Origin: a virus
DNA length: 38,922 nucleotides
Reading direction: 5' to 3' (one strand)
Virus record (IMG/VR): IMGVR_UViG_3300030055_000017
Coordinates: 1-38,922 of that record
Made by a program: the position numbers and the translations under genes
Shown here: piece by piece, positions 21,411 to 28,824 of the stretch
Position numbering within the stretch: position 1 is the first letter of the stretch
How the letters are laid out: each line of letters starts with the position of its first letter
Notes under the pieces: model-generated
Told to the model about the DNA's origin: nothing
The model's input: only the letters and a program-made list of their open reading frames with translations
Database searches by the model: none

Positions 21411-21929
21411 TTAATTCCCTTTAACGTTGATCAATTCATCAACCTCTGTGCCAACAAAGAATTCCTGTTGACGCATGTACATCTCACGAACGATACCTGC
21501 TGGAACACATTTATCACCACGAGTCTTCTGACGATCAATAGCAACTTGAAGTGGGACATTAACCTGAACACCGATCACTTTAAAGTTTTTCGATTTCAAA
21601 TCTTGTACCCAACGAGCACGAGACTTAACAGTCAGATTAGTGTTATCAACAACCACAACATCAGCCTTAAGAGCAGTTGCCCAATGTTCATTCACCCATG
21701 AATCAAACTGTTTGGGGTTGTTGTTAGCATACTCAAAAGCTTTCGCATATGTCATTTCTTCATCTGACAGATCCAAACATTTAGTCACCGATTTAAACAG
21801 GCTAATTCGGCAATCATCCAGAGAAAAAACCTTGACAGTTTTACCAGGATATTCTTCAAGAAGAGGCTTGATAAAAGTAGATTTACCAGCACCAGAAACA
21901 CCCGCAACAATATAACCAATCTTGCTCAT
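21411..21929 (-). CDS. 5'-polynucleotide kinase, kinase domain only (PseT-like)
   Basis: 172 residues from the ATG at 21929 (GAGGA upstream). The P-loop is AGVSGAGKSTF (9-19), the substrate Asp-Arg is SLDDCR (37-41), then VVDNTNLTVKSRARWV (94-108). The lid is DRQKTRGDKCVP with KIVREMY-type spacing behind it. This is the order in the kinase domain of T4 Pnkp, but the C-terminal 3'-phosphatase domain of T4 Pnkp is absent. It phosphorylates 5'-OH ends of RNA or DNA. The HD protein two genes upstream may supply the missing 3'-end healing. Confidence 0.85.
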   Translation of the reverse strand: MSKIGYIVAGVSGAGKSTFIKPLLEEYPGKTVKVFSLDDCRISLFKSVTKCLDLSDEEMTYAKAFEYANNNPKQFDSWVNEHWATALKADVVVVDNTNLTVKSRARWVQDLKSKNFKVIGVQVNVPLQVAIDRQKTRGDKCVPAGIVREMYMRQQEFFVGTEVDELINVKGN

Positions 21930-21953
21930 CTTCAATCCTCAATTTAAAAGAAT

Positions 21954-21964
21954 ATTATATCACA
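21954..21964 (-). promoter_or_regulatory. -10 box TGTGATATAAT, site 2
   Basis: Minus-strand TGTGATATAAT between the coiled-coil gene and the polynucleotide kinase gene, 25 bases before the kinase ATG; it could drive the kinase separately from the HD gene. Confidence 0.5.
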
Positions 21965-21970
21965 TTCCCA

Positions 21971-22183
21971 TTAAGGGTGTTTAACAATTTTGCCTTCAAC
22001 GAAACGGAATCCCAAAGAATCCAATTGACGCATAATTTCTGCTCGCTCATGTGTTAAAGTAATAATCATACGATTAGCATTGTCAAGTCGACTTTCAAAA
22101 GCTTCAGCCTTCAATGTTTGATCTGCTAATTGACGATGAAAATATGATTCAATCTCTTTCTCACGGGCAGTAATAAGAATCAT
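21971..22183 (-). CDS. Small coiled-coil protein between HD and kinase genes
   Basis: 70 residues from the ATG at 22183 (GGAG 6 bases upstream, ATGA overlap with the HD gene stop); the frame opens four codons earlier. It is a single long helix region (AREKEIESYFHRQLADQTLK and RMIITLTHERAEIMRQLDSL) with a short tail. It is between the two RNA-end-healing genes, so it may join them physically, but this is speculation. Confidence 0.7.
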   Translation of the reverse strand: MILITAREKEIESYFHRQLADQTLKAEAFESRLDNANRMIITLTHERAEIMRQLDSLGFRFVEGKIVKHP

Positions 22184-22767
22184 ACCTTGCTCCATTCTTC
22201 AATCCATGTGTCAACTTCCTTTTCATTGTCAGCCTGAGTATCACCACATCGACCATGTTGATCACTCAACAGTAAATCGAGGAATATTCTGTTACCCATC
22301 TCACCCTTACGAGAGATCAATCCATCCTTAAGACGTTTACGCTTCATAGCATTCTTCATATCAAAGGGCAAGTGATGCTCGATGATGTAAGCAACAAAAT
22401 GGACATCATTAACAGACATCCTCAATGCTTCAATAACATCAGGATAGGTATAAGCAAAGTCAATCCAAAGACGGGCTGACAAACCTTCATGACCAGCATA
22501 TGAACGATATTCACCACGTTCTTCAGAAGTCTTTACGACTTGAGCTGGAGGCTTCCCTGTATCATGAAATCCTATTGCTATTTTCGTAATCAAATTTTGG
22601 TGTTCTGTTCTACTATTCAATAGATTAGATTTATACCAATCAAGTGCCATCTCAGTATGAACCCATGTGTTCTGCTCTCTGTGCCACTTACTATTCTCAT
22701 GTGTATTTTTCATATCTAATGCTAATTGATTAGATGCAAAATTTTTCCAAAATAAATCAAAATTCAT
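22180..22767 (-). CDS. HD-domain phosphohydrolase
   Basis: 195 residues with a full HD metal set: His37 (WVHTEMAL), His68-Asp69 (GFHDTGKP), His93 (AGHEGLSARL), His131-His132 (IIEHHLPFD) and Asp169 (LLLSDQHGR). In bacterial HD-Pnk enzymes an HD domain removes 2',3'-cyclic or 3'-phosphates while the fused kinase heals the 5' end. Here the two activities would be on separate neighbouring genes. A role as a nucleotidase is the alternative. The start codon overlaps the plus-strand late octamer of the homing gene, which probably broke the original upstream operon. Confidence 0.85.
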   Translation of the reverse strand: MNFDLFWKNFASNQLALDMKNTHENSKWHREQNTWVHTEMALDWYKSNLLNSRTEHQNLITKIAIGFHDTGKPPAQVVKTSEERGEYRSYAGHEGLSARLWIDFAYTYPDVIEALRMSVNDVHFVAYIIEHHLPFDMKNAMKRKRLKDGLISRKGEMGNRIFLDLLLSDQHGRCGDTQADNEKEVDTWIEEWSKV

Positions 22768-22774
22768 ATAAATA
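22767..22774 (+). promoter_or_regulatory. Late promoter octamer (TATAAATA) of PD-(D/E)XK homing gene
   Basis: Perfect plus-strand consensus 27 bases before the endonuclease ATG. Its first base is the first base of the start codon of the divergent HD gene. Confidence 0.72.
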
Positions 22775-22800
22775 TATCCTATATCAAGGAGAGTGCAAAA

Positions 22801-23466
22801 ATGTTAAATCGTCAATGTCCTAATTGTAGTAATATTATATCATATAAAAATAAACGATGTTTTAATGATGCTACAAAATTAAACAATGTGTGTAAATCTT
22901 GTTCAACTAAAAAGATGCATTCAGAAAATCCATCAAAAATGAGTGGTAAAAATAATCCAATGTTTGGTACTAGTTGGAAAGAAGTATGGAAAACAACAAT
23001 GTCAAAAGAAGAATTTGATTTTAAAATTGAAAAATTAAAATCACAAAAGTCAATTCAGAATAGTGGAATAAACAATCCAATGTTTGGAAAACCATCACCT
23101 AATGGTAGTGGACGAGGTAGGGGTGGCATTTGGAAAGGAACACATTTTAGAAGTTTATTAGAATTAGCTTTTCTTGAAAAATATTTTAAAGAACACAATC
23201 AACTTCCACTAAGTGCCGAGAGAAAAGAAAAATCTATTAAATTAAAATCTGGAAAAACATATTTTCCAGATTTTGAAGGTCATAATGAAATAATCTATGA
23301 AATAAAACCCTCAAGAATGATTCCATTAAATATTGAGAAAATAGAAGCAGGATTAAACCATTATGGAAAAAAATTTAAAATTGTGACAGAAAAAGAACTA
23401 CCAAATTATAACAATATACATTTGAGATTAAATGAATTCATAGATTTGAAGATGCATAAAGAATAA
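22801..23466 (+). CDS. Homing endonuclease with zinc ribbon, NUMOD3 and PD-(D/E)XK domain
   Basis: 221 residues. The N-terminus has a CPNC...CKSC zinc-ribbon pattern (residues 6-9 and 31-34). Two NUMOD3-like repeats follow (SGKNNPMFGTSW and SGINNPMFGKPSPNGSG). The C-terminal domain has FRSLLELAFLEKYF, then YFPDFEG and IIYEIKPSRM, i.e. the E...PD...E-x-K active-site order of PD-(D/E)XK nucleases. It is a free-standing mobile gene opposite to the operon, with a perfect late octamer at 22767-22774 and an AAGGAGAG site. The specific homing family is not identified. Confidence 0.82.
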   Translation: MLNRQCPNCSNIISYKNKRCFNDATKLNNVCKSCSTKKMHSENPSKMSGKNNPMFGTSWKEVWKTTMSKEEFDFKIEKLKSQKSIQNSGINNPMFGKPSPNGSGRGRGGIWKGTHFRSLLELAFLEKYFKEHNQLPLSAERKEKSIKLKSGKTYFPDFEGHNEIIYEIKPSRMIPLNIEKIEAGLNHYGKKFKIVTEKELPNYNNIHLRLNEFIDLKMHKE

Positions 23467-23467
23467 A

Positions 23468-23665
23468 TCAAATTTGTTTTTCATTTTGGTACTGTTCTAT
23501 TACTTCAGGTAAATATTTTCGCCATTCTCGAAGATCATTTTTAGTCTTCATTCGGCAGATATGTCTATTATAACCTAAATTCTGTACTGCGTAAATATTT
23601 AATAAGAGTTCATTGATCAAAATTGTATAAAATCTTGAACTCTCTTTTGACATGTGCTTGAACAT
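23468..23665 (-). CDS. Hypothetical protein
   Basis: 65 residues, basic, with a basic pattern GYNRHICRMKTKNDLREWRK. The stop is 1 base from the end of the convergent homing endonuclease gene, and the start follows the stop of the upstream gene directly (TAAATG). No domain is recognised. The second Met (residue 5) is an alternative start. Confidence 0.62.
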   Translation of the reverse strand: MFKHMSKESSRFYTILINELLLNIYAVQNLGYNRHICRMKTKNDLREWRKYLPEVIEQYQNEKQI

Positions 23666-24043
23666 TTACATGTGGATTGTATCACCAATCAATCTATTCA
23701 AGGTTTTGAAATCGAGAAGAATCAACTCTGTTGGAAATTTAGCAATTCCATAATCAGCAATTTCTTCTAGTGGAGCCATCCAGTATTCTTGGATTTTGAG
23801 TTTTTTGCCCTTGTACCAAGCAGCATAATTCCAATCATCCCATGACAGTTTGAAAATTTCTTCATCAGTTAGTGGAATTTGTTTCCACTGTTTCCAAGAC
23901 CAACGTGTTTTAGTTCGACATTCTGCCCAAACTTCTTCAGTCTCTTTATCAAAGAATTCTGTTAACTTTTTACGCTTGTCAACAATCAAAGACTTCAACG
24001 TAATTGCTGGGATTTTGATATACCCATTTAGATTATCATTCAT
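23666..24043 (-). CDS. Hypothetical tryptophan-rich protein
   Basis: 125 residues with clustered tryptophans (TRWSWKQWKQIPLTDEEIFK, WDDWNYAAWYKGKK). A GAAGG ribosome site precedes the ATG, which overlaps the stop of the 93-residue gene. It has no membrane span. Tryptophan-rich small phage proteins of this kind are often host-interaction factors, but nothing specific is recognised. Confidence 0.72.
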   Translation of the reverse strand: MNDNLNGYIKIPAITLKSLIVDKRKKLTEFFDKETEEVWAECRTKTRWSWKQWKQIPLTDEEIFKLSWDDWNYAAWYKGKKLKIQEYWMAPLEEIADYGIAKFPTELILLDFKTLNRLIGDTIHM

Positions 24044-24046
24044 TTT

Positions 24047-24328
24047 TTAACCTTCATTTTTGTGAATATTGACAAATTCAATTAGACTATCGATACCTAA
24101 TGCTGTCCACTTATGTCCTCGTACAATCCATTTACCCGTACCAGGCCAAAAATCTATAAGTGGATAATCATCATTGATAGTGACTATCAAATGTGCACCG
24201 AAATTTTTTTCTTCAAAAGAAATATTTGCTAAACAAAGTTCAAGAGCTCCGTTATCTCTACGGATTCTACCTTCAGTTGGCTCAAGCATCTTCATACCGG
24301 CACAGAGTCGATTTAAATTTTTACTCAT
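24047..24328 (-). CDS. Small conserved phage protein with WPGTGKW motif
   Basis: 93 residues. The motif LIDFWPGTGKWIVRGHKWTA with a following GIDSLIEFV helix is a pattern I recognise from small phage proteins of unknown role (W-P-x-T-G-K-W...G-hydrophobic). It is the first gene behind a -10-like element (24348-24357). It has three cysteines but no cluster. Function is unknown. Confidence 0.72.
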   Translation of the reverse strand: MSKNLNRLCAGMKMLEPTEGRIRRDNGALELCLANISFEEKNFGAHLIVTINDDYPLIDFWPGTGKWIVRGHKWTALGIDSLIEFVNIHKNEG

Positions 24329-24347
24329 AGTGTTTTTCTGTTAATTC

Positions 24348-24357
24348 ATTATATACC
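24348..24357 (-). promoter_or_regulatory. -10-like element GGTATATAAT
   Basis: Minus-strand GGTATATAAT about 20 bases before the 93-residue gene and in the gap after the 110-residue gene. Weak evidence from sequence alone. Confidence 0.35.
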
Positions 24358-24392
24358 ACTTCAAACTGTGGACCAAACAGCGAAGAAGATAT

Positions 24393-24725
24393 TTAGTCCA
24401 TCCGTGCTTGGGCGTAACATTTTACCCCAGCAGATTTCAACACATCAGCAAATGCACATGCACCAGCAAATTTTGCATCCATCCACTGGGTATGGTTGCC
24501 ACTTGGGTTGTAAACAACGAATCCGCCCTCATATTCGTCGGTGTGCCCTCGCTTCATTTCCTTCAAAGCTTTCACAAATGTTCCACGTGCTGGTTTAATC
24601 CTCACCCAGGCGAATCCACAAGGGTACCATGTTTCAGGATTTTCAGTGATCATTTTTTCAGTTGCGTCTTTAGCAGCTTGAAATGCCTGTTCAATTGTAT
24701 CCTTGATATACTTAATATCTGTCAT
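24393..24725 (-). CDS. Conserved hypothetical protein
   Basis: 110 residues. The order WYPCGFAWVRIKPARGTFV, then FVVYNPSGNHTQWMDAKFAG, AFADVLKSAGV and RMD at the end looks like a conserved phage/bacterial small protein family of unknown function. The start has an AAGGA site 6 bases upstream and overlaps the preceding gene by 14 bases. Confidence 0.8.
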   Translation of the reverse strand: MTDIKYIKDTIEQAFQAAKDATEKMITENPETWYPCGFAWVRIKPARGTFVKALKEMKRGHTDEYEGGFVVYNPSGNHTQWMDAKFAGACAFADVLKSAGVKCYAQARMD

Positions 24726-24921
24726 ATCGATTCCTTATTGGTTTGTAGTTTGTGTTAAGTTCTGTTTCACCGGCTTTAAGAGCTTTTTCAGCAGTGTCAA
24801 ATGACGGAGGAGAGTTAGTAACACCAACTACACGCTCATATCGTGGTTCACCATCATAGGTAGTTAGCTCGTAGTACCACATTTTACCATGTGGAACAAT
24901 ACGCGAAACAACTGTTCTCAT
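24712..24921 (-). CDS. Hypothetical protein
   Basis: 69 residues from the ATG at 24921, where AAAGGATTTCAGA gives the ribosome site and the ATG overlaps the upstream stop (ATGA). It is beta-rich (VVSRIVPHGKMWYYELTTYD) with a helical centre (DTAEKALKAGETELN). Function is unknown. Confidence 0.7.
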   Translation of the reverse strand: MRTVVSRIVPHGKMWYYELTTYDGEPRYERVVGVTNSPPSFDTAEKALKAGETELNTNYKPIRNRYDRY

Positions 24922-25274
24922 TCTGAAATCCTTTCTGGACACATTGCATAAGCTTCCACAAAAATATCACCAACTTGATTCTTACCAACAACTGCAGCTT
25001 TTCGTTCACATGCATATTTTGACTTTGAACCACATTCAGATTTATAAACGGGACATCCTTTATTAGTCCAACTTATCACTTCTGCTTCTTCTTGTTTTAT
25101 ACGTTCATCAGCACCTAATCTTAGATAGTAGAAAACAATCGAAAACACTACCGCACATACACCCAAACCAATGTATCCCCATTTTTCAGTTGGGTCAATA
25201 GAGATAGAAATAACAAACCACACAGCACCAATAACACTAAACATAAACAACAGAAACATAAAAAAGTCAAACAT
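24918..25274 (-). CDS. Membrane protein with cytosolic or periplasmic cysteine domain
   Basis: 118 residues from the ATG at 25274, whose AAAGGATTTCAA site is the same as that of the next gene. Two membrane helices are seen at about 3-23 (FFMFLLFMFSVIGAVWFVIS) and 33-50 (YIGLGVCAVVFSIVFYYL). The soluble C-terminus has cysteines in CPVYKSECG, YACER and AMCPE, which could form disulfides in the periplasm. Function is unknown. Confidence 0.72.
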   Translation of the reverse strand: MFDFFMFLLFMFSVIGAVWFVISISIDPTEKWGYIGLGVCAVVFSIVFYYLRLGADERIKQEEAEVISWTNKGCPVYKSECGSKSKYACERKAAVVGKNQVGDIFVEAYAMCPERISE

Positions 25275-25605
25275 TTGAAATCCTTTCAGAATGAAAACCA
25301 GCAAGATAACCATATAGAAATGCAATCACCACTGTTGCAGAATTCACCAAATTAAGTGATTCACCGCCTTCACAATAAAAGTTGATCATTTGCCATGGTC
25401 CACATCCACCAACATACTTGTAAAGTTCATACGAATAACGAACATCTGATTTGAAACCAAAAGCACGTTTGGTGGTATGTTGACGTTCAATAACCTGCCA
25501 ATTTTCTGTTGTGAGTTTCCTAATATCATCAAGAACTGAATTCAATTCTTTGTTTGAGGTTGGGATATTCAATTCATTAACACTAAGAAATGTTGTTACG
25601 CACAT
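25267..25605 (-). CDS. Hypothetical protein with hydrophobic C-terminal segment
   Basis: 112 residues. The first 80 are soluble (NWQVIERQHTTKRAFGFKSD, then a YVGGCGPWQM motif). The last segment (SATVVIAFLYGYLAGF) could cross the membrane. AGAGGAAC is the ribosome site. It overlaps the metalloprotease-like gene by 10 bases and the next gene by 8. Function is unknown. Confidence 0.7.
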   Translation of the reverse strand: MCVTTFLSVNELNIPTSNKELNSVLDDIRKLTTENWQVIERQHTTKRAFGFKSDVRYSYELYKYVGGCGPWQMINFYCEGGESLNLVNSATVVIAFLYGYLAGFHSERISNV

Positions 25606-26006
25606 GTATTATGTTCCTCTAAAGCTCTACGAAAAATTAACTCTTGTTTTGAAAAAGCTTGAATTTCCCAAGGAAGATCCAAGTAAGGCATGTCTTTTGA
25701 ATAATGTTTTCCAGACCAATATCTTTCACCATTGAAGGTACGAAGTTTACCTGATGACATTTGTTTGAAATGGATCATCTCATGTGCTAATGAGAGACCA
25801 ATATCCAAAACGGGTGCTGTTGATTTGATAACAATCATGACACCGAAAACAAGATCAACACTAATAGCACTTTCTGGACAATCTTTTTCAAGTGAAATCA
25901 CCAATGGAGTCTTGCAACGTTCAAGTCTTAATTGACGAATGATTGAAGGCATAATAGCCCTCAAAAATTTATAGCGTAACCCCCGTCCGATGATTTCGTA
26001 TTCCAC
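25596..26006 (-). CDS. SprT-like or M-type zinc metallopeptidase domain protein
   Basis: 136 residues from a GTG at 26006; an ATG at 25952 with an excellent GAGG site gives 118 residues and may be the true start. The zinc motif is LAHEMIHFKQ (H-E-x2-H), followed by a YLDLPWEIQAFSKQELIF segment with a possible third ligand Glu. This layout is found in small phage proteins of SprT-like type. Whether it cuts a protein substrate is unknown. Confidence 0.75.
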   Translation of the reverse strand: MEYEIIGRGLRYKFLRAIMPSIIRQLRLERCKTPLVISLEKDCPESAISVDLVFGVMIVIKSTAPVLDIGLSLAHEMIHFKQMSSGKLRTFNGERYWSGKHYSKDMPYLDLPWEIQAFSKQELIFRRALEEHNTCA

Positions 26007-26015
26007 GATAATCTT

Positions 26016-26315
26016 TCAGTCGTTGAAAATAACAACGGTGAGACCGATGAGACCGGGATTTTTACTAACCAACAGTGGACTAGGAACAAACGTCCAAGTC
26101 AAAATGTCACCATCAAACTTCTGAACGGATTCCAGAATAAAATAAACAGTTCGATTGGTTTTTGCAGAGGTTAAACCAAAACCTAAGTCCATTGAATCAT
26201 TCCACAATTGACGGAGAACTTGTGGAACATCAGTGATGTCAGCATAGAAAGTCTTAGTGTCTCTGTTCCACGAAAACTGTCTAGAAGAATAAATTGTTCC
26301 GATAACATTGTTCAT
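26016..26315 (-). CDS. Hypothetical protein behind a duplicated promoter
   Basis: 99 residues from the ATG at 26315; the frame opens at a TTG at 26321. It is beta-rich (GTIYSSRQFSWNRDTKTFYA, VYFILESVQKFDGDILTWTF). It is the first gene behind the promoter at 26341-26370, whose leader is a near copy of the one at 4821-4850. Early expression is likely. Function is unknown. Confidence 0.72.
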   Translation of the reverse strand: MNNVIGTIYSSRQFSWNRDTKTFYADITDVPQVLRQLWNDSMDLGFGLTSAKTNRTVYFILESVQKFDGDILTWTFVPSPLLVSKNPGLIGLTVVIFND

Positions 26316-26340
26316 TTTCAACTTTCACCAATATTTTAAA

Positions 26341-26370
26341 GATGAGTTATTATAACCTATAACCTGATAA
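26341..26370 (-). promoter_or_regulatory. Early-type promoter, copy 2 of a 30-bp identical pair
   Basis: Identical over 30 bases to 4821-4850, with the similarity continuing imperfectly through the leader to the start codon at 26315. The genes behind the two copies are unrelated. Confidence 0.6.
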
Positions 26371-26373
26371 ATA

Positions 26374-26670
26374 TCAATCCCGTTTTGGAAATATTTTTAG
26401 GACATCTTGTTTTCGCATCTTGCCAGCGCGGCCAGCTTTTGACCAATCATATTCCTCACCAGAGGGAAGTTTACCATCTTCAACAGATGACACGCCCGTC
26501 TTCCCGATGCTAGAACTATTTTGACTTGCCATCGACACGTAACTGTTTTCGCTATTCTTTCGCAACTCGTCCATCAGCTTAAGAGCTAACGTCATGTTTT
26601 CAGAATAAAAATGTCGTGATCGAGTTACACAATCACCGTCAATCCAAAACACCATAAATCCATCATTCAT
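26374..26670 (-). CDS. Small conserved phage protein
   Basis: 98 residues from the ATG at 26670 (AAAGGTGA site; the GTG at 26679 is upstream of it). It has a strand-helix start (GFMVFWIDGDCVTRSRHFYS) and a conserved-looking tail, LPSGEEYDWSKAGRAGKMRK. It overlaps the next gene upstream by 8 bases. Function is unknown. Confidence 0.72.
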   Translation of the reverse strand: MNDGFMVFWIDGDCVTRSRHFYSENMTLALKLMDELRKNSENSYVSMASQNSSSIGKTGVSSVEDGKLPSGEEYDWSKAGRAGKMRKQDVLKIFPKRD

Positions 26671-26863
26671 CAACTTCACCTTTTACTTCATCCACTGCAA
26701 CTTCATTGACTGGCTGTTTTTCAAAATTGAAAATTTGCACAATCTGATCTTCAGATAATCCGTTACTAGAACAGACCCTCTTTGCTTTTTCCTTGTTCAT
26801 AAAGAATTCAGCAAAGAACTCATCGGGGTTTTTACGAATTAGATATCCTACAAATTTGAACAT
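26663..26863 (-). CDS. Hypothetical small acidic protein
   Basis: 66 residues: MFKFVGYLIRKNPDEFFAEF, then a helix (KEKAKRVCSSNGLSEDQIVQ) and an acidic tail. The ribosome site is GAGGATAAAA. It is the first gene of a short operon behind the -10 element at 26889-26899, directly downstream of terminase. Function is unknown. Confidence 0.72.
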   Translation of the reverse strand: MFKFVGYLIRKNPDEFFAEFFMNKEKAKRVCSSNGLSEDQIVQIFNFEKQPVNEVAVDEVKGEVDE

Positions 26864-26888
26864 TTTTATCCTCTCATTAAGAGAATAT

Positions 26889-26899
26889 ATTATATCACA
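26889..26899 (-). promoter_or_regulatory. -10 box TGTGATATAAT, site 3
   Basis: Minus-strand TGTGATATAAT in the short gap between terminase and the small operon 26863-26374. It separates early-type genes from the late terminase gene. Confidence 0.5.
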
Positions 26900-26910
26900 G
26901 TTTTGTGAAT

Positions 26911-28482
26911 TTAAACAATCATGAATGGCATTGGTTCACCATCAAATTGATCAGCATTTTCTTCTGGTAAAATATCAGAATCTGGATCAACTGATTCATA
27001 AACTAATTTTCTTGCAGCATCATCATATGAAGCTACTCGTGCTAACACTTTCATAACAACTGCCATTGCCATGATCGCATCATCTGTACAACCAGCTTTA
27101 GCTTGGTAGGTATTATTAGTTGCAACGAAGTTCTGTAATTCAAATAGTAATGCAGCAGAATTAATTTTGATACCGCCACTTCCTCTTTCTAATAAATTCT
27201 TAAGTTGCATACATGCTAGAAGTTTAGATTTTCCAGTTGTATAACAGCCAAGTCTATCATTTGAACGGCTTTCATTGAACAATTCTACACCATCAAGGTA
27301 AATACCACCGTCAGCTGAATCATCATTCTGAATCATCGCAACCAATGCTTCACCGATACCATTACGTTCAAATGACCAAATGATTTCAGCTTTACCCCTA
27401 TTAGCATCGGGTTGACGCAACAGTTTAAACAACCATTTTAATTTCGCATAAATTAATGGTATGTGAACCGTGTTGCTTCTAAATTCTGCTACTTGTTCCA
27501 TCGATGGATATTCGATAACTTGGATAACTGTAAAGTCCTTACCATTACCAGTAGCAGGGTCAACACCGATCAAGTATGATTTTCCTCTACCACCAAGATT
27601 TTCTTTCCAGAAACTGAACCCCATGTTCTGTGTAATAGGAGGAGTAGATTTAATATACGAAAGTTTCAATGAATCCATCAACAATGCATCTGATGAAATG
27701 AACTCACATAAAACTTCTTGTCGTAAACCGATTTCACCCAATTCACCACGCATCTGTTTGATGTAATCTTCTTTTCTATCTGGATGTAAATGCCAAGGGA
27801 AGAATACTGGTTTGAAATTATTCTCACCAGAATTTGCGCCTCTCCAAAGAGTAGAATATAAATCCGTATCACCATTAGGTGTTGAAGAAATAATAGCAGA
27901 TCCACCAGTAGAAAGAGTTGGAGACAATGATCTCCACATTTCAGTCTGAATACGAGGTGAAATAAAAGCTAATTCGTCAAGATACAACTTTGATATTGAG
28001 AGACCACGACCGGTTTTTTCTGTTGTTGCTTCAGATTTTATTCTTGAACCATTATCAAATTCAATATTGTGCTTGTTGTAGTATTTGCACCCTGCTTTCA
28101 GCCAATGTGGTAATTCTTCATATGCAAATCGTATACGATCCATAATTTCCATAGCATGGCTGTTATTTTTAGAAGCAATAATGTCTGTTTGATCTCTATG
28201 AAACATTGCATGCCATAACAAAAACATGGAAATAGTTTGCGTCTTTCCCATCTGACGGGAAATAAGTGCAATAACTCTAGTATTTTCCTGACAACTTCTT
28301 ATGAGTTCTTCTTGGAATGGATAAAGATCAAATAAGATTTTACCGCGTGTTGGATGTTGAAGCCAGACATAATTTCTAATGAAATATACTGGATCATTTT
28401 GACATTTAATTAATTCTTGAATAAGCTCTGGAGTATATTCAGATTCAGTAAATGCGCGTTTAATTAGTTCATTGCCTGCCAT
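26911..28482 (-). CDS. 17: Terminase large subunit (gp17 type)
   Basis: 523 residues. ATPase motifs: Walker A SRQMGKT (75-81), Walker B LYLDELAF with Asp169-Glu170, and coupling motif SSTPNG (200-205). The RNase-H-fold nuclease has Asp309 (GVDPATGNGKD), Glu373 (SFERNG) and Asp468-Asp469 (GCTDDAIMA). It cuts concatemeric DNA and pumps it into the prohead. The protein is complete. A perfect late octamer and a structured leader precede it. No gp16-like small subunit is recognised next to it. Confidence 0.96.
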   Translation of the reverse strand: MAGNELIKRAFTESEYTPELIQELIKCQNDPVYFIRNYVWLQHPTRGKILFDLYPFQEELIRSCQENTRVIALISRQMGKTQTISMFLLWHAMFHRDQTDIIASKNNSHAMEIMDRIRFAYEELPHWLKAGCKYYNKHNIEFDNGSRIKSEATTEKTGRGLSISKLYLDELAFISPRIQTEMWRSLSPTLSTGGSAIISSTPNGDTDLYSTLWRGANSGENNFKPVFFPWHLHPDRKEDYIKQMRGELGEIGLRQEVLCEFISSDALLMDSLKLSYIKSTPPITQNMGFSFWKENLGGRGKSYLIGVDPATGNGKDFTVIQVIEYPSMEQVAEFRSNTVHIPLIYAKLKWLFKLLRQPDANRGKAEIIWSFERNGIGEALVAMIQNDDSADGGIYLDGVELFNESRSNDRLGCYTTGKSKLLACMQLKNLLERGSGGIKINSAALLFELQNFVATNNTYQAKAGCTDDAIMAMAVVMKVLARVASYDDAARKLVYESVDPDSDILPEENADQFDGEPMPFMIV

Positions 28483-28500
28483 TTTTATCCTTTCGTATTA

Positions 28501-28530
28501 CAGGATAACGTACGTACGTTTTAATAACCT
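28501..28530 (-). repeat. Palindromic leader element before terminase
   Basis: AACGTACGTACGTT is a perfect palindrome of 14 bases (28507-28520) within a larger imperfect stem closed by CAGG/CCTG. It is in the transcribed leader between the late octamer and the terminase ATG. Confidence 0.5.
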
Positions 28531-28537
28531 GATAAAA

Positions 28538-28545
28538 TATTTATA
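28538..28545 (-). promoter_or_regulatory. Late promoter octamer (TATAAATA) of terminase
   Basis: Perfect minus-strand consensus 56 bases before the terminase ATG, in the gap after the 84-residue gene. It fits late expression of the packaging motor. Confidence 0.75.
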
Positions 28546-28569
28546 GGTTACTAGCAGGACAAAAACAGG

Positions 28570-28824
28570 TTACAGAACCCTAGATTTTGGAATTTTAATT
28601 TTCTGTGCGAACTCAATGTTGCGTCTTATAGTGACATGACGTAAAAGTTCTTTTCTTAGAAATTGAATTTGTGATTGAGTTGGTTCAAATTTATCTTCAG
28701 TCCTACATCTACTAACTTCAGTCTGAACCATAAATTCGATTACGTCATTATAATGGTTGACCCGCTCTGATGTTAGATTAACAAACATCCTAACAGGTTT
28801 ATTTTCATCATTGTGATAATTCAT
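28570..28824 (-). CDS. Hypothetical helical protein upstream of terminase
   Basis: 84 residues, highly charged and helical (TEDKFEPTQSQIQFLRKELL, RHVTIRRNIEFAQKIKIPK). It overlaps the ART-like gene at 28808 by 17 bases and is the last gene of the array before terminase. Position would suit a small terminase subunit, but it is far shorter than gp16 and shows no similarity I can see. Function is unknown. Confidence 0.68.
   Translation of the reverse strand: MNYHNDENKPVRMFVNLTSERVNHYNDVIEFMVQTEVSRCRTEDKFEPTQSQIQFLRKELLRHVTIRRNIEFAQKIKIPKSRVL

Noticed and set aside
28570-28824. Small terminase subunit (gp16) by position
   Set aside because: The protein is 84 residues, about half of gp16, and shows no recognisable gp16 pattern; I left it as hypothetical.
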